Below are positions 5,333-5,375 of a stretch of 5,375 nucleotides of DNA, one piece after another. A program made the translations under genes and the position numbers. The stretch's first letter is position 1, and the number at the start of each line of letters is the position of its first letter. The DNA is from an uncultured Eubacteriales bacterium. Its GTDB lineage: Bacteria; Bacillota; Clostridia; Lachnospirales; Lachnospiraceae. The notes beneath the pieces are model-generated. The model did no database searches. It had not been told where the DNA came from and saw nothing but the letters and a program-made list of their open reading frames with translations. The stretch is taken from assembly GCA_900544525.1 (NCBI GenBank), contig UQVN01000230.1, positions 1 through 5,375 of the forward strand. Direction: 5' to 3'.

Positions 5333-5375
5333 ACAAACTGTGTCCAAATAATAAAAAAAATATAAAACATTCATA

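Noticed and set aside
5132..5374. Open frame of 80 codons on the minus strand at the right edge
   Set aside because: It runs through both terminators, overlaps the NuoE-like stop, has no ribosome binding site visible and shows no domain-like composition.

Overview
The window is low-G+C DNA with strong AGGAGG-type ribosome binding sites. Its gene families (an imidazolonepropionase-like amidohydrolase, an ArsB/NhaD-type permease, a YusI-like ArsC-family protein and a free-standing NuoE-like ferredoxin subunit) are typical of anaerobic Firmicutes. A Clostridia member, perhaps of the Lachnospiraceae, is my best guess; no taxonomic marker gene is present to confirm it.

Layout: two divergent transcription units flank a 252-bp control region (3085-3336). 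The minus-strand unit reads leftward: an ion-transporter-superfamily permease (3084-1945), a small PD-(D/E)XK nuclease-like protein (1883-1338) and a metal-dependent amidohydrolase (1278-124). Gaps are about 60 bp, there is no internal terminator, and a hairpin followed by a T-rich tract ends the unit near the left edge (34-76). The plus-strand unit carries a LysR-type regulator (3337-4233), an ArsC/Spx-fold protein (4272-4622) and a NuoE-like [2Fe-2S] protein (4674-5135). It ends at an intrinsic terminator (5142-5190) and a second, perfect 16-bp hairpin (5222-5258). The last ~115 bp hold only a tentative tyrosine-rich mini-ORF.

How the genes may work together: the LysR regulator transcribed divergently from the permease is the classic arrangement for local control. 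A dyad (TATAA-N8-TTATA) lies across the permease -10 box. Import by the permease and hydrolysis by the amidohydrolase of a related amide or cyclic-amide compound is a reasonable inference, but no substrate can be read from the sequence. The nuclease-like gene between them has the complete catalytic signature of the restriction-endonuclease fold, no visible methyltransferase partner, and no obvious metabolic reason to be there. It is the most unusual element in the window. The two small genes behind the regulator are cysteine-based redox proteins that may simply be co-transcribed.

Most of the window is ordinary chromosome. I do not see a CRISPR array, insertion sequence, tRNA, rRNA or a clear new multi-gene defence system.
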